A stretch of 64,000 bases of DNA from Aulostomus chinensis (lineage: Eukaryota; Chordata; Actinopteri; Syngnathiformes; Aulostomidae), in NCBI GenBank assembly GCA_037954235.1, contig JBBMOA010000001.1:13469980-13533979 (forward strand), given 5' to 3'. Shown here in pieces: positions 45,789 through 61,500 of this stretch. The translations under genes were made by a program, and so were the position numbers. The notes under the pieces are model-generated. The model was not told where the DNA came from. It saw only the letters and a program-made list of their open reading frames with translations, and searched no databases. How positions within the stretch are numbered: the first letter of the stretch is position 1; every line of letters begins with the position of its first letter.

Positions 45789-46031
45789 TCTTTCTACAGC
45801 ATTGAGACAGGAACAGAAACACCTGTGAAGGTCAAACTGATGCTTTCTTGACTTGTTCAGTCCTCCATGTTGAAGTCCACCATGCTTTTGATTGGCTCTG
45901 ATTCTCTGTGGCAAAATCCAACAAGAGGCTCCAAAAATGTCCTGAATGTCACAAGAATGCACAGGACAAGATGTTAGTTTCCTTCATGTCTGCAGTTCCT
46001 CCACTGGAAAGTAAAGTCAATGCTGCTCCTC

Positions 46032-46104
46032 TGCTGAAACCTGGGATCAGACCAGGGACCTTTAGATCTTCAGTCTAACGCTCTCCCAACTGAGCTGGTT
46101 CAGT
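46032..46104 (-). pseudogene. tRNA-Phe-like gene (GAA anticodon), degenerate
   Basis: gctcagttgggagagcgtta, gactgaagatctaaaggtcc and ccctggtctgatcccagg identify tRNA-Phe. Acceptor pairs 1 and 7 are mismatched (ACTGAAC against TTCAGC), position 8 is C, and the T loop reads TCTGATC where TTCGATC is expected. It lies 243 bp from the Lys copy on the same strand. Confidence 0.75.
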
Positions 46105-49100
46105 TCTGAGTGAGGGCCCTGCTTCTCTCATTTATAATCTCTTCCACTCTCACTAGAACTTAGAGAGGATTGGAGCTTCTGAAGTCCTGAAACAAATCAA
46201 ACCAGGGACTCTGAACCACACAGTGAAGGAGTTGGTCATCAAGGTTGATGGCAGCTTATTAAGTTCTAGGTTATTAGCAATTCTTAGTACATCACTGTCG
46301 CATCATTTTGAGATCATTAGCAATTCTTCCGACATCACTGTCACATTTTTTTGGGATCATCAGCAATTCTTACGACATCACTGTCGCATCATTTTTATTT
46401 CATTAGCAATTCTTACGACATCACTGTAGCATTATTTTGAGGTTATTAGCAACTCTTACTACATTACTGTCAGCATAATTTTTAGGTTACTCGCAACTTT
46501 CCCTACATTACTGTTAGCATCATTTTGAGTTCATTAATGAGTTCATTAGCAATTCTTCAACATCACTAGCATTATTTGAGGTTATTAGCAATTCTTAGTA
46601 CATCACTGTCGCATCATTTTGAGATCATTTGCAATTCTTCCGACATCACTGTTGCATTATTTTGAGGTTCGTAGCAACTTTTACTACATTACTGTCGCAT
46701 TATTTTGAGGTTCGTAGCAACTCTTATAACATGACTGTCAGCATCACTTTGAGGTTATTCGAAACTTTCACTACCATACTGTCAGCATCATTTTGAGTTC
46801 ATCAGCAATTCTTACTACATCACTGTCGCATCATTTTGAGATCATGAGCAATTCTTCCGACATCACTTTCGCATTATTTTGAGGTTTGTAGCAACTCTAA
46901 CTAAATGACTGTCAGCATCACTTGTGGTTATTATAAACTTTCACTACATTACTGTTAGCATCATTTTGAGTTCATTAGCAATTCTTCCGACATCACTGTC
47001 AGCATCATTTTTAGGTTCCTCGCAACTTTCACTACATTACTGTTAGCATCGTTTCGAGTTCATTAGCAATTCTTACTACATCACTGTCCCATCATTTCAG
47101 ATCATAAGCAATTCTTACTACATCACTGTCACATCATTTTGAAGTTCGTAGTAACTCTTACTACATTACTGTTGCATTATTTTAAGGTTTGTAGCAACTC
47201 TTCGTACATGACTGTCAGCACATTTTGAGTTTATTGGCAACTTTCACTACATTACTGTTAGCATTATTTTGAGTTCATTAGCAATTCTTACTCCATCACT
47301 GTCGCATCATTTTGAGTTTTTTTGCAAGTCTTACAACATGACTGTCAGCATCACTTTGAGGTTGTTCGAAACTTTCACTCCATTACTGTTAGCATCATTT
47401 TGAGTTCATTTGCAATTCTTACTACATCACTGTCCCATCATTTCATATCATAAGCAATTCTTACTACATCACTGTCACATTATTTTGAAGTTCATAGTAA
47501 CACTTACTACATTAGTGTTGCATTATTTTAAGGTTCGTAGCAACTCTTCCTACATGACTGTCAGCATCACTTTGAGGTTATTCGAAACTTTCACTACATT
47601 ACAGTTAGCATCATTTTGAGTTCATTACAATTCTTAATACGTCACTGTCGCATCATTTTGAGTTCATTAGCAATTCTTACGACATCACTGTCGCATCATG
47701 TTGACATCATTACCGAGTCTTCTGAAATCACTCTCGCTTTATTTTGAGGTTCATAGAAACTCTTACTACATTACTGTTGCATTATTTTTAGGTTCATAGC
47801 AACTCCTACTACATTACTGTCAGCATCACGTTGAGGTTATTCGAAACTTTCACTTCCATACTGTTAGCATCATTTTGAGTTCATTAGCAATTCTTACTAC
47901 ATCACTGTCGCATCATTTTGAGATCATTAGCAACTCTTCCAAAAATCACTGTCGCATTATTTTGAGGTTCGTAGCAACTCTTACTACATTACTGTTGCAT
48001 TATTTTAAGGTTCGTAGCAACTCTTACTACATTACTGTCAGCATCACTTTGAGTTCATTGGCAACTTTCACTACATTACTGTTACCATCATTTTGAGTTC
48101 CTTAGCAATTCTTACGACATCACTGTCGCATCATTTTTAGATGATTAGCAATTCTTACGACATCACTGTAGCATTATTTTGAGGTTCGTTGCAACTCTTA
48201 CTACATTACTGTCAGCATCATTTTTAGGTTACTCGCAACTCTGACCACATGACTTACAGCATCACTTTGAGGTTGTTCAAAACACTTACTACATTACTGT
48301 AAGCATCACTGAGTTTATTAGGAACTATCGCTACATTACTGTTAGCATCATTTTGAATTTAATAGCAATTCTTACGACATCACTGTAGCATCATTTTGAG
48401 GTTAGTTTCAACTCTTCCTCCATTACCGTCAGCATCATTTAGAGTTTATTAGCAATTCTTACGAAATGACTGTCGCATTATTTTGAGGTTCGTGGCAACT
48501 CTTCCTACATGACTGTCAGCATCACTGAGGTTATTCGAAACTTTCACTCCATTACTGTTAGCATCATTTTGAGTTCATTAGCAATTCTTACTACATCACT
48601 GTCACATCATTTTGACATCATTAGCAATTCTTCCGACATCACTGTCGCATTATTCGGAGCTTCGGAGCAACTCTTTCTACATTACTGTTGCATTATTTTG
48701 AGGTTAGTAGCAACTCTTACTACATGACTGTCAGCATCACTTTGAGGTTGTTCGAAACACGAAATGACTGTCGCATTATTTTGAGGTTCGTAGCAACTCT
48801 TCCTACATTACTGTAAGCATCACAGAGTTGATTAGCAACTATCACTACATTACTGTTAGCATCATTTTGAGTTCATTAGCAATTCTTACGACATCACTGT
48901 CATATCATTTTGGGATCATTAGCAATTCTTACGACATCACTGGAGCATCATTTTGAGGTTAGTTTCAACTCTTCCTACATTACCGTTAGCATCATTTTTA
49001 GTTTATTCGCAATTCTTACGACATCACTGTCGCATCATTTTTAGATCATTAGCAATTCTTCTGACATCACTGTCGCATTATTTGGAGGTTCGTAGCAACT

Positions 49101-52100
49101 CTTACTACATGACTGTCAGCATCACTTTGAGTTTATTGGCAACTTTCACTACATTACTGTTACTATCATTTTGAGTTCATGAGCAATTCTTACTACATCA
49201 CTGTCGCATAATTTTGATATCATTATCAAGTCTTTGGACATCACTGTAGCATTATTTTGAGTTCATTAGCAAATCTTACTACATTACGTTTGCATTATTT
49301 TGAGGTTAGTAGCAACTCTGACTACATGACTGTCAGCATCACTTTGAGGTTATTCTAAACTTTCACTCCATTACTTTTAGCATCATTTTGAGTTCATTAG
49401 CAATTCTTACTAAATCACTGTCGCATCATTTTGAGATCATTAGCAATTCTTCTGACATCACTGTCGCATTATATTGAGGTTCGTAGCAACTCTTACTACA
49501 TGACTGTCAGCATCACTTTGAGGTTATTCGAAACACTTACTACATTACTGTAAGCATCACTGACTTGATTAGCAACTGTCACTACATTACTGTTAGCATC
49601 ATTTTAAGTTCATTAGCAATTCTTACTAAATCACTGTCGCATAATCTTGAGTTCATTAGCAATTCTTCCGACATCACAGTCGCAATATTTTGAGGTTCGT
49701 AGCAACTTTTACTACATTACTGTCGCATTATTTTTAGGTTCGTAGCAACTCTTAGTACATGACTGTCAGCATCACTTTGAGGTTATTCGAAACGTTCACT
49801 CCATTACTGTTCGCATCATTTTGATTTCATTAGCAATTCTTACTAAATCACTGTCGCATCATTTTGAGATCATTAGCAATTCTTCTGACATCACTGTCGC
49901 ATTATTTTGAGGTTCGTAGCAACTCTTACTACATTATTGTTGCATTATTTTAAGGGTCGTAGCAACTCTTCCTACATGGCTGTCAGCATCACTTTGAGGT
50001 TATTCGAAAGTTTCACTCCATTACTGTTAGCATCATCTTGAGTTCATTAGCAATTCTTCTGACATCACTGTCACATTATTTTGAGGTTCGTAGCAACTCT
50101 TACTACATTATTGTTGCATTATTTTAAGGTTCCTAGCAACTCTTACTACATAACTGTCAGCATCACTTTGAGTTTATTAGCAACTATCACTACATTACAG
50201 TTAGCATCATTTTTAGTTTATGAGCAATTCTCACGACATCACTGTAGCACTGAATTGAGTTCATTAGCAACTCTTACTAAATGACTGTCAGCATCACTTT
50301 GAGGTTGTTCGAAACTCTTACTACATTACTGTAAGCATCACTGAGTTTCTTAGCAACTATCACTACATTACTGTTAGCATCATCTTGAGTTCATTCGCAA
50401 TTCTTTTGACATCACTGTCGCAATATTTTGAGGTTCGTAGCAACTTTTACTGCATTACTTTCGCATTATTTTGAGGTTTGTAGCAACACTTTCTACATGA
50501 CTGTCAGCATCACTTTGAGGTTTTTCGAAAGTTTCACTCCATTACTGTTAGCATCATTTTGAGTTCATTAGCAATTCTTACTAAATCACTGTCGCATCAT
50601 TTTTAGATCTTTAGCAATTCTTCTGACATCACTGTCGCATTATTTTGAGGTTCGTAGCAACTCTTAGTACATTACTGTCAGCATCACTTTGAGGTTATTC
50701 GAAACTTTCACTCCATTACTGTTAGCATCACTGAAATGATGAGCAACTATCACTACATTACTATTAGCATCATTTTAAGTTCATTAGCAATTCTTCTTAC
50801 GTCACTGTCGCATTATTTTGAGGTTCGTAGCAACTCTTACTTCATTGCTGTAAGCATGACTGAGTTGATTAGCAACTATCACTACATTACTTTTAGCATC
50901 ATTTTGAGTTCATTAGCAATTCTTCCGACATCACTGTCGCAATATTTTGAGGTTCGTCGCAACTTTTACTACATTACTGTCGCATTATTTTGAGGTTCGT
51001 AGCAACTCTTAGTACATGACTGTCAGCATCACTTAGAGGTTATTCGAAACACTTACTACATTACTGTTAGCATCATTTTGAGTTCATTAGCAATTATTCC
51101 GTCATCACTGTCGCAATATTTTGAGGTTCGTAGCAACTTTTACTACATTACTTTCGCATTATTTTGAGGTTCGTAGCAACTCTTACTACATGACGGTCAG
51201 CATCACTTTGAGGTTATTCGAAAGTTTCACTCCATAACTGTTAGCATCATCTTGAGTTCATTAGCAATTCTTCTGACATCACTGTCGCAATATTTTGAGG
51301 TTCGTAGCAACTTTTACTACATTACTGTCGCATTATTTTGAGGTCCGTAGCAACTCTTAGTACATGACTGTCAGCATCACTTTGAGGTTATTCAAAACGT
51401 TCACTCCATTACTGTTAGCATCATTTTGAGTTCATTAGTAATTCTTACTAAATCACTGTCGCATCATTTTGAGATCATTAGCAATTCTTCTGACATCACT
51501 GTCACATTATTTTGAGGTTCGTAGCAACTCTTACTACATTATTGTTGCATTTTTTTAAGGTTCGTAGCAACTCTTATGACATTACTGTCAGCATCACTTT
51601 GAGTTTATTAGCAACTGTCACTACATTACTGTTAGCATCAATTTGAGTTCATGAGCAATTCTCACGACATCACTGTAGCAATTGAATTGAGTTCATTAGC
51701 AACTCTTACTACATGACTGTCCGCATCACTTTGAGGTTATTCGAAACACTTACTACATTACTGCAAGCATCACTGAGTTGATTAGCAATTATCACTACAT
51801 TACTTTTAGCATCATCTTGAGTTCATGAGCAATTCTTCCGACATCACTGTCGCAATATTTTGAGGTTCGTAGCAACTCTTACTACATTATTGTTGCATTA
51901 TTTTAAGGTTCCTAGGAACTCTTACTACATTACTGTCAGCATCACTTTGAGTTTATTAGCAACTATCACTACATTACTGTTAGCATCATTTTGAGTTGTT
52001 GAGCAATTCTCACGACATCACTGTAGCATTAAATTGAGTTCATTAGCAACTCTTACTACATCACTGTCGCATCATTTTTAGATCTTTAGCAATTCTTCTG

Positions 52101-55100
52101 ACATCACTGTCGCATTATTTTGAGGTTCGTAACAACTCTTAGTACGTGACTGTCAGCATCACTTTGAGGTTATTCGAAACACTTCCTACATTACTGTAAG
52201 CATCACTGAGTTGATTAGCAACTATCACTACATTACTGTTAGCATCATTTTGAGTTCATTAGCAATTCTTCCGACATCACTGTCGATATATTTTGAGGTT
52301 CGTAGCAACTCTTACTACATTATTTTTGCATTATTTTAAGGTTCGTAGCAACTCTTACTACATGACTGTCAGCATCACCTTTAGGTTATTCGAAAGTTTC
52401 ACTCCAATACTGTTATCATCATTTTGAGTTCATTAGCGATTCTTACTACATCACTGTCGCATTATTTTGAGGTTCGTAGCAACTCTTATTACATGACTGT
52501 CAGCATCACTTTGAGGTTTTTCGAAACACTTACTACATTACTGTAAGCACCACTGAGTTGATTAGCAACTATCACTACATTACTGTTAGCATCATTTTGA
52601 GTTCATTAGCAATTCTTCCGACATCACTGTCGCAATATTTTGAGGTTCGTAGCAACTTTTACTACATTACTGTCACATTATTTTGAGGTTCGTAGCAACT
52701 CTTAGTACATGACTGTCAGCATCACTTTGAGGTTATTCGAAACTTTTACTCCATTACTGTTAGCATCATTTTAGGTTATTCGAAACACTTACTACATGAC
52801 TGTCAGTATCACTTTGAGTTTATTAGCAACTTTCACTACATTACTGTTAGCATCATTTTGAGTTTATTCGAAATGCTTCCGACATCACTGTCGCAATATT
52901 TTGAGGTTCGTAGCAACACTTACTACATGACTGTCAGCATCACTTTGAGGTTATTAGCAACTATCACTACATTACTGTTCGCATCATTTTTAGTTCATGA
53001 GCAATTCTCACGACATCATTGTAGCATTGAATTGAGTTCATTAGCAACTCTTATTACATTATTGTTGCATTATTTTAAGGTTCGTAGCAACTCTTACTAC
53101 ATTACTGTCTGCATCATTTTGAGTTTATTAGCAACTATCACTACATTACTGTTCGCATTATTTTAGTTTATGAGCAATTCTCACGACATCACTGTAGCAT
53201 TGAATTGAGTTCATTAGCAACTCTTACTAAATGAAATCAGCATCACTTTGAGGTTGTTCGAAACTCTTACTACATTACTGTAAGCATCACTGAGTTTCAT
53301 AGCAACTTTCACTACATTACTGTTAGCATCATCTTGAGTTCATTAGCGATTCTTCCGACATCACTGTCGCAATATTTTGAGGTTCGTAGCAACTTTTACT
53401 ACATTACTTTCACATTATTTTGAGGTTTGTTGCAACACTTACTCCATGACTGTCAGCATCACTTTGAGGTTATTCGAAAGTTTCACTCCATTACTGTTAT
53501 CATCATTTTGAGTTCACTAGCAATTCTTACTACATCACTGTCGCATCATTTTGAGATCATTAGCAATTCTTCCGACATCACTGTCGCATTATTTTGAGGT
53601 TCGTAGCAACTCTTTGTACAAGACTGTCAGCATCACTTTGAGGTTATTCGAAACGTTCACTCCATTGCTGTTAGCATCATTTTGAGTTCATGAGCACTTC
53701 TTTCTAAATCACTGTCGCATCATTTTGAGATCTTTAGCAATTCTTCCGACATCACTGTCGCATTATTTTGAGGTTCGTAGCAACTTTTACTACATTACTG
53801 TCGCATTATTTTGAGGTTCGTAGCAACTCTTACTACATGACTGTCAGCATGTCTTTGAGGTTATTCGAAACTTTCACTCCATTACTGTTAGCATCATTTT
53901 GAGTTCACTCGCAATTCTTACTACATCACTGTCGCATCATTTTGAGATCATTAGCAATTCTTCTGACATCACTGTCACATTATTTTGAGGTTCGTAGCAA
54001 CTCTTGCTACATGACTGTCAGCATCACTTTGAGGTTATTCGAAACACTTACTACATTACTGTAAGCATCACTGAGTTGATTAGCAACTATCACTACATTA
54101 CTGTTAGCATCATTTTGAGTTCATTCGCAGTTCTTCCGACATCACTGTCGCAATATTTTGAGGTTCGTATTAACTTTTACTACATTACTGTCGCATCATT
54201 TTGAGGTTCGTAGCAACTCTTAGTACATGATTTTCAGCATCACTTTGAGGTTATTCGAAACGTTCACTCCATTACTGTTAGCATCATTTTGAGATCATTA
54301 CCAATTCTTCTGACATCACTGTCGCATCATTTTGAGATCTTTAGCAATTCTTATGACATCACTGTCGCATTATTTTGAGGTTCGTAGCAACACTTACTAC
54401 ATGACTGTCAGCATCACTTTGAGGTTATTCGAAAGTTTCACTCCATTACTGTTAGCATCATTTTGAGTTCATTCGCAATTCTTACTCCATCACTGTCGCA
54501 TCATTTTGAGATCATTAGCAATTATTCTGACATCACTGTCACAATATTTTGAGGTTCGTAGCAAGTCTTACTACATTATTGTTTTATTATTTTAAGGTTC
54601 GTAGCAACTCTTACTACATCACTGTCAGCATCACTTTGAGTTTATTAGCAACTATCACTACATTACTGTTAGCATCATTTTGAGTTGTTGAGCAATTCTC
54701 ACGACATCACTGTAGCATTAAATTGAGTTCATTAGCAACTCTTACTAAATTACTGTCAGCATCACTTTGAGGTTGTTCGAAACTCTTACTACATTACTTT
54801 AAGCATCACTGAGTTTCTTAGCAACTATCACTACATTACTGTTAGCATCATCTTGGGTTCATTAGGAATTCTTCCGACATCACTGTCGCAATATTTCGAG
54901 GTTCGTAGCAACTTTTACTACATCACTGTCGCATCATTTTGACATCATTAGCAATTCTTCCGACATCACTGTCGCATTATTTTGAGGTCTGTAGCAACTC
55001 TTACTACATTATTGTTGCATTATTTTAAGGTTCCTAGCAACTCTTACTACATTACTGTCAGCATCACTTTGAGTTTATTAGCAACTATCACTACATTACT

Positions 55101-57413
55101 GTTAGCATCATTTTGAGTTGTTGAGCAATTCTCACGAAATCACTTTCGCATTGAACTGAGTTCATTAGCAACTCTTACTAAATGACTGTCAGCATCACTT
55201 TGAGGTTGTTCGAAACTCTTACTACATTACTGTAAGCATCACTGAGTTTCTTTGCAACTATCACTACATTACTGTTAGTTTCATTTTGAGTTCATTAGCA
55301 ATTCTTCCGACATCACTGTCGCAATATTTTGAGGTTCGTAGCAACTTTTACTACATTACTTTCGCATTATTTTGAGGTTTTTAGCAACACTTACTACATG
55401 ACTGTAAGCATCACTTTGAGGTTATTCGAAACACTTACTACATTACTGTAAGCATCACTGAGTTGATTAGCAACTTTCACTCCATTACTGTTATCATCAT
55501 TTTGAGTTCATTAGGAATTCTTTCTACATCACTGTCGCATCATTTTGACATCATTAGCAATTCTTCCGACATCACTGTCACATTGTTTTGAGGTTCGTAG
55601 CAACTCTTACTACATCACTGTCAGCATCACTTTGAGTTTATTAGCAACTATCACTACATTACTGTTAGCATCATTTTGAGTTTTTGAGCAATTCTCACGA
55701 AATCACTGTAGCACTGAACTGAGTTCATTAGCAAGTCTTACTAAATGACTGTCAGCATCACTTTGAGGTTGTTCGAAACTCTTACTACATTACTGTAAGC
55801 ATCACTGAGTTTCTTAGCAACTATCACTACATTACAGTCAGCATCATTTTGAGTTCATTAGCAGTTCTTCCGACATCACCGTCGCAATATTTTGAGGTTC
55901 GTAGCAACTTTTACTACATTACTGTCGCATTATTTTGAGGTTCGTAGCAACACTTACTACATGACTGTCAGCATCACTTTGAGGTTATTCGAAAGTTTCA
56001 CTCCATTACTGTTAGCATCATTTTGAGTTCATTCGCAATTCTTACTCCATCACTGTCGCATCATTTTGAGATCATTAGCAATAATTCTGACATCACTGTC
56101 ACAATATTTTGAGGTTCGTAGCAAGTCTTACTACATTATTGTTGCATTATTTTAAGGTTCGTAGCAACTCTTACTACATCACTGTCAGCATCACTTTGAG
56201 TTTATTAGCAACTATCACTACATTACTGTTAGCATCATTTTGAGTTGTTGAGCAATTCTCACGACATCACTGTAGCATTAAATTGAGTTCATTAGCAACT
56301 CTTACTAAATGACTGTCAGCATCACTTTGAGGTTGTTCGAAACTCTTACTACATTACTGTCAGCATCACTGAGTTTCTTTGCAACTTTCACTACATTACT
56401 GTTAGCATCATCTTGAGATCATTAGCGATTCTTCCGACATCACTGTCGCAATATTTTGAGGTTCGAAGCAACTTTTACTACATTACTGTCGCATTATTTT
56501 GAGGTTCGTAGCAACTCTTAGTACATTACTGTCAGCATCCCTTTGAGTTTATTAGCAACTATCACTACATTACTGTTGGCATCATTTTGATGTTATAAGA
56601 AAGTTTCACTCCATTACTGTTATCATCATTTTGAGTTCATTCGCAATTCTTACTACATTACTGTCGCATTATTTTGAGGTTCCTAGCAACTTTTACTACA
56701 TGACTGTCAGCATCACTTTGAGGTTATTCGAAACACTAACTACATTACTGTAAGCACCACTGAGTTGATTAGCAACTATCACTACATTACTGTTAGCATC
56801 ATTTTGAGTTCATTAGCAATTCTTCCGACATCACTGTCGCAATATTTTGAGGTTCGTAGCAACTTTTACTACATTACTGTCGCATTATTTTGAGGTTCGT
56901 AGCAACTCTTAGTACATGACTGTCAGCATCACTTTGAGGTTATTCGAAACACTTCCTACATGACTGTCAGCATCACTTTGAGGTTATTCGAATCTTTTAC
57001 TCCATTACTGTTAGCATCATTTTGAGTTCATTAGCAATTCTTACTACATCACTGTCGCATCATTTTTAGATCATTTGCAATTCTTCTGACATCACTGTCG
57101 CAATATTTTGAGGTTCGTAGCAACTTTTACTACATTACTGTCGCATTATTTTGAGGTTCGAAGCAACACTTACGACATGACTGTCAGCATCACTTTGAGG
57201 TTATTCGAAAGTTTCACTCCATTACTGTTAGCATCATTTTGAGTTCATTCGCAATTCTTACTACATCACTGTCGCATCATTTTTAGATCATTTGCAATTC
57301 TTCTGACATCACTGTCGCAATATTTTGAGGTTCGTAGCAACTTTTACTACATTACTGTCGCATTATTTTGAGGTTCGTAGCAACACTTACTTCATGACTG
57401 TCAGCATCACTTT

Positions 57414-58583
57414 GAGGTTATTCGAAAGTTTCACTCCATTACTGTTAGCATCATTTTGAGTTCATTCGCAATTCTTACTCCATCACTGTCGCATCATTTT
57501 GAGATCATTAGCAATTATTCTGACATCACTGTCACAATATTTTGAGGTTCGTAGCAAGTCTTACTACATTATTGTTGCATTATTTTAAGGTTCGTAGCAA
57601 CTCTTACTACATCACTGTCAGCATCACTTTGAGTTTATTAGCAACTATCACTACATTACTGTTAGCATCATTTTGAGTTGTTGAGCAATTCTCACGACAT
57701 CACTGTAGCATTAAATTGAGTTCATTAGCAACTCTTACTAAATTACTGTCAGCATCACTTTGAGGTTGTTCGAAACTCTTACTACATTACTTTAAGCATC
57801 ACTGAGTTTCTTAGCAACTATCACTACATTACTGTTAGCATCATCTTGGGTTCATTAGCAATTCTTCCGACATCACTGTCGCAATATTTCGAGGTTCGTA
57901 GCAACTTTTACTACATCACTGTTGCATCATTTTGACATCATTAGCAATTCTTCCGACATCACTGTCGCATTATTTTGAGGTCTGTAGCAACTCTTACTAC
58001 ATTATTGTTGCATTATTTTAAGGTTCCTAGCAACTCTTACTACATGACTGTCAGCATCACTTTGAGTTTATTAGCAACTATCACTACATTACTGTTAGCA
58101 TCATTTTGAGTTGTTGAGCAATTCTCACGACATCACTTTCGCATTGAACTGAGTTCATTAGCAACTCTTACTAAATGACTGTCAGCATCACTTTGAGGTT
58201 GTTCGAAACTCTTACTACATTACTGTAAGCATCACTGAGTTTCTTTGCAACTATCACTACATTACTGTTAGTTTCATTTTGAGTTCATTAGCAATTCTTC
58301 CGACATCACTGTCGCAATATTTTGAGGTTCGTAGCAACTTTTACTACATTACTTTCGCATTATTTTGAGGTTTTTAGCAACACTTACTACATGACTGTAA
58401 GCATCACTTTGAGGTTATTCGAAACACTTACTACATTACTGTAAGCATCACTGAGTTGATTAGCAACTTTCACTCCATTACTGTTATCATCATTTTGAGT
58501 TCATTAGGAATTCTTTCTACATCACTGTCGCATCATTTTGACATCATTAGCAATTCTTCCGACATCACTGTCACATTGTTTTG
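57414..58583. repeat. Block duplication in array B (copy of about 54,421-55,590)
   Basis: Offset 2,993 bp, with shared private variants such as gcaagtcttactacattatt and ttaggaattctttctac. Part of the same block also appears at about 55,980-56,330 (offset 1,560 from the first). It joins directly to the 58,570 duplication. Confidence 0.85.
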
Positions 58584-61500
58584 AGGTTCGTAGCAACTCT
58601 TACTACATTACTGTTGCATTATTTTAAGGTTCGTAGCAACTCTTACTACATTACTGTCAGCATCACTTTGAGTTCATTGGCAACTTTCACTACATTACTG
58701 TTACCATCATTTTGAATTCCTTAGCAATTCTTACGACATCACTGTCGCATCATTTTTAGATGATTAGCAATTCTTACGACATCACTGTAGCATTATTTTG
58801 AGGTTCGTAGCAACTCTTACTACATTACTGTCAGCATCATTTTTAGGTTACTCGCAACTCTGACCACATGACTGTCAGCATCACTTTGAGGTTGTTCAAA
58901 ACACTTACTACATTACTGTAAGCATCACTGAGTTTATTAGGAACTATCGCTACATTACTGTTAGCATCATTTTGAATTTAATAGCAATTCTTACGACATC
59001 ACTGTAGCATCATTTTGAGGTTAGTTTCAACTCTTCCTCCATTACCGTCAGCATCATTTAGAGTTTATTAGCAATTCTTACGAAATGACTGTCGCATTAT
59101 TTTGAGGTTCGTAGCAACTCTTCCTACATGACTGTCAGCATCACTGAGGTTATTCGAAACTTTCACTCCATTACTGTTAGCATCATTTTGAGTTCATTAG
59201 CAATTCTTACTACATCACTGTCACATCATTTTGAGATCATTAGCAATTCTTCCGACATCACTGTCGCATTATTCGGAGCTTCGGAGCAACTCTTTCTACA
59301 TTACTGTTGCATTATTTTGAGGTTAGTAGCAACTCTTACTACATGACTGTCAGCATCACTTTGAGGTTGTTCGAAACACGAAATGACTGTCGCATTATTT
59401 TGAGGTTCGTAGCAACTCTTCCTACATTACTGTAAGCATCACAGAGTTGATTAGCAACTATCACTACATTACTGTTAGCATCATTTTGAGTTCATTAGCA
59501 ATTCTTACGACATCACTGTCATATCATTTTGGGATCATTAGCAATTCTTACGACATCACTGGAGCATCATTTTGAGGTTAGTTTCAACTCTTCCTACATT
59601 ACCGTTAGCATCATTTTTAGTTTATTCGCAATTCTTACGACATCACTGTCGCATCATTTTTAGATCATTAGCAATTCTTCTGACATCACTGTCGCATTAT
59701 TTGGAGGTTCGTAGCAACTCTTACTACATGACTGTCAGCATCACTTTGAGTTTATTGGCAACTTTCACTACATTACTGTTACTATCATTTTGAGTTCATG
59801 AGCAATTCTTACTACATCACTGTCGCATAATTTTGATATCATTATCAAGTCTTTGGACATCACTGTAGCATTATTTTGAGTTCATTAGCAAATCTTACAA
59901 CATTACGTTTGCATTATTTTGAGGTTAGTAGCAACTCTGACTACATGACTGTCAGCATCACTTTGAGGTTATTCTAAACTTTCACTCCATTACTTTTAGC
60001 ATCATTTTGAGTTCATTAGCAATTCTTTCTAAATCACTGTCGCATCATTTTGAGATCATTAGCAATTCTTCTGACATCACTGTCGCATTATATTGAGGTT
60101 CGTAGCAACTCTTACTACATGACTGTCAGCATCACTTTGAGGTTATTCGAAACACTTACTACATTACTGTAAGCATCACTGACTTGATTAGCAACTATCA
60201 CTACATTACTGTTAGCATCATTTTAAGTTCATTAGCAATTCTTACTAAATCACTGTCGCATAATCTTGAGTTCATTAGCAATTCTTCCGACATCACAGTC
60301 GCAATATTTTGAGGTTCGTAGCAACTTTTACTACATTACTGTCGCATTATTTTTAGGTTCGTAGCAACTCTTAGTACATGACTGTCAGCATCACTTTGAG
60401 GTTATTCGAAACGTTCACTCCATTACTGTTCGCATCATTTTGATTTCATTAGCAATTCTTACTAAATCACTGTCGCATCATTTTGAGATCATTAGCAATT
60501 CTTCTGACATCACTGTCGCATTATTTTGAGGTTCGTAGCAACTCTTACTACATTATTGTTGCATTATTTTAAGGGTCGTAGCAACTCTTCCTACATGGCT
60601 GTCAGCATCACTTTGAGGTTATTCGAAAGTTTCACTCCATTACTGTTAGCATCATCTTGAGTTCATTAGCAATTCTTCTGACATCACTGTCACATTATTT
60701 TGAGGTTCGTAGCAACTCTTACTACATTATTGTTGCATTATTTTAAGGTTCCTAGCAACTCTTACTACATAACTGTCAGCATCACTTTGAGTTTATTAGC
60801 AACTATCACTACATTACTGTTAGCATCATTTTTAGTTTATGAGCAATTCTCACGACATCACTGTAGCACTGAATTGAGTTCATTAGCAACTCTTACTAAA
60901 TGACTGTCAGCATCACTTTGAGGTTGTTCGAAACTCTTACTACATTACTGTAAGCATCACTGAGTTTCTTAGCAACTATCACTACATTACTGTTAACATC
61001 ATCTTGAGTTCATTCGCAATTCTTTTGACATCACTGTCGCAATATTTTGAGGTTCGTAGCAACTTTTACTGCATTACTTTCGCATTATTTTGAGGTTTGT
61101 AGCAACACTTTCTACATGACTGTCAGCATCACTTTGAGGTTTTTCGAAAGTTTCACTCCATTACTGTTAGCATCATTTTGAGTTCATTAGCAATTCTTAC
61201 TAAATCACTGTCGCATCATTTTTAGATCTTTAGCAATTCTTCTGACATCACTGTCGCATTATTTTGAGGTTCGTAGCAACTCTTAGTACATTACTGTCAG
61301 CATCACTTTGAGGTTATTCGAAACTTTCACTCCATTACTGTTAGCATCACTGAAATGATGAGCAACTATCACTACATTACTATTAGCATCATTTTAAGTT
61401 CATTAGCAATTCTTCTTACGTCACTGTCGCATTATTTTGAGGTTCGTAGCAACTCTTACTTCATTGCTGTAAGCATGACTGAGTTGATTAGCAACTATCA

